Source: Seohaeicola_A nanhaiensis
GTDB lineage: Bacteria > Pseudomonadota > Alphaproteobacteria > Rhodobacterales > Rhodobacteraceae
DNA: 64,000 nucleotides
NCBI RefSeq assembly: GCF_042654245.1
Contig: NZ_JBHSGI010000002.1
Location: forward strand, 434,001 to 498,000
Direction: 5' to 3'
The notes under the pieces are model-generated. The model saw only the letters and a list, made by a program, of their open reading frames with translations, was not told the DNA's origin and did not search any database. The position numbers and the translations under genes are program-made. How positions within the stretch are numbered: the stretch's first letter is position 1; each line of letters starts with the position of its first letter. Of the stretch, positions 62,296 through 64,000 are shown one piece after another.

Positions 62296-63153
62296 TCAGT
62301 TCATCGCCACGAAAACGCAACCGTCCGAAATCAGCTCGGGCGGCGTGCGGCACAGCCCGCTGGCGACTTTCCAGGCCGCCAGCACCTTTGGTACATAGTC
62401 ACGCGTTTCCGCGTAGGGTGGAACGCCCTTGTGGGTCTTCACGGCGCCCTCGCCCGCGTTATAGCCGGCCAGCGCCAGAATCGGGTCGTTGTCAAATTCC
62501 TTCATCAACCAGTCGAGATATTTGACACCGCCAGCGATGCTCTGATCGGCGGCCAGACGGTCGATCACGCCGAAACGTGTGGCCGTGTCCGGCATCAGCT
62601 GCATCAGGCCGGCCGCCCCTGCCCCGCTTATCGCGTCACTGCGGCCCGCGGATTCGACGGCGATCACCGCGAGTACTAGTGCCGGAGACACCGACGTGCC
62701 CACGGTCGATCTGAGGATTGGTGCCCCCTGTGCCCGGGCAATCTCCTGCAGGGTCTGCAGCCGGGGCGCCGAGACCTTATCGGAGTTCTGGAGCGCGCGC
62801 ATCGCCTGGGCCAGACGGCCCGGCCCAGCCCCCGTCAGCGCGGGCGAGACCTCGCTCCAGAACCAGTCATAGGAACCGCCAGCGGCCTTTGGGGCGGCAT
62901 CGTCGTCGTCTGCTTCGCCTGTGGCCTTTTGCATGGGCGGCCGCGCCGCAAGAAGGGCCGCCTGCTCGACCGGGTCGATCTGGACGGTGATGCGCGGCCG
63001 TTGCGGGTTGGCAGGTACCGCGGTGGCTGCGCCCGGCACCTTGATCCGCTTGGCCGCGAACTCGGGGAACGGCTGGGGCGCCTCTCCGAGAACGAAGGAG
63101 GGCGCAAACAGCGTCATGACCGTTAGAGCGGCCGATCGGGTCAAAATCTTCAT
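62296..63153 (-). CDS. lytic transglycosylase (SLT domain), 285 aa
   Basis: A periplasmic murein lyase. Signal peptide about 1-23 (MKILTRSAALTVMTLFAPSFVLG), a Pro/Ala-rich and acidic linker (40-95), then an SLT domain with catalytic Glu E167 in VIAVESAGRSDAIS, GLMQLMPDTATRFGV and ALAGYNAGEGAV. It converges with the GNAT gene, the two stops 1 bp apart. Might also serve in pilus or secretion assembly near the Flp-like genes, but that is only proximity. Confidence 0.9.
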   Translation of the reverse strand: MKILTRSAALTVMTLFAPSFVLGEAPQPFPEFAAKRIKVPGAATAVPANPQRPRITVQIDPVEQAALLAARPPMQKATGEADDDDAAPKAAGGSYDWFWSEVSPALTGAGPGRLAQAMRALQNSDKVSAPRLQTLQEIARAQGAPILRSTVGTSVSPALVLAVIAVESAGRSDAISGAGAAGLMQLMPDTATRFGVIDRLAADQSIAGGVKYLDWLMKEFDNDPILALAGYNAGEGAVKTHKGVPPYAETRDYVPKVLAAWKVASGLCRTPPELISDGCVFVAMN

Positions 63154-63513
63154 GTCAGGTCTCGACTGCTCGAACCTTGTTTTCTTTGGTCGGGATCTTT
63201 GGCGGTAGCTGCGAAGATTTCCACATAATAGCGTCCGAACTGCGGCTTTTTTCGCTTTATGGATCCAAATTGCATCTGCCAGCCGGGCTGGAAGGGGCGG
63301 AAAATCATTAATTTTCTTATTTTTGTCAATGAGTTATGACATAACCCCATGAAACCCGAGTTCTTACCAAAAATTCCCGCTTTTGGCCCAATTCCTGCCA
63401 TGTGGTTCGGCAACAAATGCCCATCGCGACGGACTGGAACCGAAGAGAGAGTGTGGTTCCGACCCGGACGTTGCGTGCTGAGTGACAACCCATGATCCTT
63501 GGAGGGACATGTT
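63154..63513. other. intergenic region upstream of the pilin pair
   Basis: 360 bp shared by the divergent transglycosylase and pilin genes. It is AT-richer than its surroundings at 63295-63375 and ends with GGAGGGAC before the pilin start. The promoter is probably here; no clear box was assigned. Confidence 0.5.
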
Positions 63514-63696
63514 ATGATGAAATTTCTGAAGAAATTCCGCAAAGACGAAAACGGCGCCGTCACGGTGGACTGGGTCGTTCTGACCGCAGCCGTCGTCGCC
63601 CTGGCCGGTGCGGCCTATTCGTCGATCCAGACCGGCGCCGAGAAACTGACCTCGGAAACCGGTGCCTACATTGAAGGAAAAGCTCCCAGCGACTGA
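63514..63696 (+). CDS. Flp-family type IVb pilin-like protein, 60 aa
   Basis: After a short basic leader (MMKFLKKFRKDEN) it reads GAVTVDWVVLTAAVVALAGAAYSS, the same core as the pilin at 44093-44272. The presumed cleavage Gly is followed at +5/+6 by Asp-Trp instead of the canonical Glu-Tyr. GGAGGG lies before the tandem ATGATG. A terminator follows, then a second gene begins at 63991 with a near-identical leader sequence. No assembly genes are in this window. Confidence 0.82.
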   Translation: MMKFLKKFRKDENGAVTVDWVVLTAAVVALAGAAYSSIQTGAEKLTSETGAYIEGKAPSD

Positions 63697-63721
63697 TACG
63701 GTTGTAAAAGATCGATGGTCT

Positions 63722-63750
63722 AGGGCCGCGCTCGACAGAGCGCGGCCTTT
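63722..63750 (+). terminator. terminator after the pilin gene
   Basis: GGCCGCGCTC-GACA-GAGCGCGGCC is a perfect 10-bp stem followed by TTT and, after a gap, CTTTT. It ends the first pilin transcript. Confidence 0.75.
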
Positions 63751-63990
63751 CAGCTTTTCGCGACACCCAGATTGAGCGTTCCCTGTACACCATTAAGTCC
63801 TCTGGATTATTTCACAAAGGTGTTGCGACTGTTGCCAAAAGCCGGCGACGAAGCACTAAAATTCAATAAAGCCGCCCCAATGCTGCCCCAATCGAACGGC
63901 CAATTAGGCACATGCCACGACGGAGAGACCAGTTCATTGGTCATGAGACCGGCGAGGATGTGACCACGTGATCCTATGGAGGGACCAAAC

Positions 63991-64000
63991 ATGATGAAGT
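63991..64000 (+). CDS. start of a second pilin-like gene (cut by window end)
   Basis: Only ATGATGAAG is visible, but the preceding TGATCCTATGGAGGGAC nearly repeats TGATCCTTGGAGGGAC before the first pilin gene, and both open ATGATGAA. This suggests a tandem duplicate; the protein itself cannot be read here. Confidence 0.5.

Noticed and set aside
1..64000. CRISPR arrays, rRNA genes, prophage or complete insertion sequences
   Set aside because: No regularly spaced repeats, rRNA signatures, phage structural genes or intact transposases were seen on either strand.

Overview
The window is GC-rich chromosomal DNA from an alphaproteobacterium, most likely a marine Rhodobacteraceae (Roseobacter-type) strain. 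Three things support this: the coxB-ctaB-orf-ctaG-coxC-surf1-thrC-M16 gene order, the abundance of tripartite transporters (TRAP-TAXI, TRAP-DctPQM, TctABC) and Ugp, and the small Flp-like pilins. The lineage call rests on gene order and family recognition, not on a database search. No rRNA, CRISPR array, prophage or intact insertion sequence was seen. There is one tRNA and one decayed IS3-type transposase fragment.

Layout. 1-13.4 kb is a polyamine/amino-acid region: an ATP-grasp ligase (cut by the window edge), a large Orn/Lys/Arg decarboxylase and a nitrilase-family amidohydrolase, then a universal stress protein, a fused TRAP permease and its TAXI binding protein. A PuuR-like XRE/cupin regulator follows, divergent from a GABA-type transaminase with a near-consensus promoter, and then a second class III aminotransferase. 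13.5-19.2 kb holds tRNA-Gly(UCC), the IS3 remnant, ugpBAEC and htpX. 19.2-28.5 kb is a catabolic block: LysR regulator, tctBAC, a class III CoA-transferase, and facing it a hydroxyacid dehydrogenase with dctPQM. 28.6-34.7 kb holds ampD with a lipoprotein, gatCA, a VOC protein, a YiiX-like cysteine hydrolase and an MFS transporter.

35-43 kb is the most unusual part. One strand carries four P-loop GTPase genes in tight succession: large dynamin-like, small GTPase, large dynamin-like, small GTPase. A small orphan ORF faces them, and an XRE regulator with an ImmA/IrrE-type zinc-peptidase domain lies upstream. The arrangement looks like a duplicated two-gene unit whose second small GTPase has lost its G3 motif and gained a C-terminal domain. 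I regard it as the best candidate here for a poorly described membrane-remodelling or stress system.

43-64 kb is mostly housekeeping: an MBL hydrolase, a solitary Flp-like pilin beside a rhomboid protease, the cytochrome aa3 oxidase assembly operon running into surf1, thrC, an M16 peptidase and a GNAT gene, then tldD, dprA and topA. It continues with an L,D-transpeptidase and a scoAB ketoacid CoA-transferase operon in which a LOV-domain histidine kinase sits between the two subunits. A lytic transglycosylase and a tandem pair of Flp-like pilins (the second cut by the edge) end the window. Intercistronic hairpins follow all four periplasmic binding-protein genes that precede permease or downstream genes, suggesting differential expression within the transport operons.
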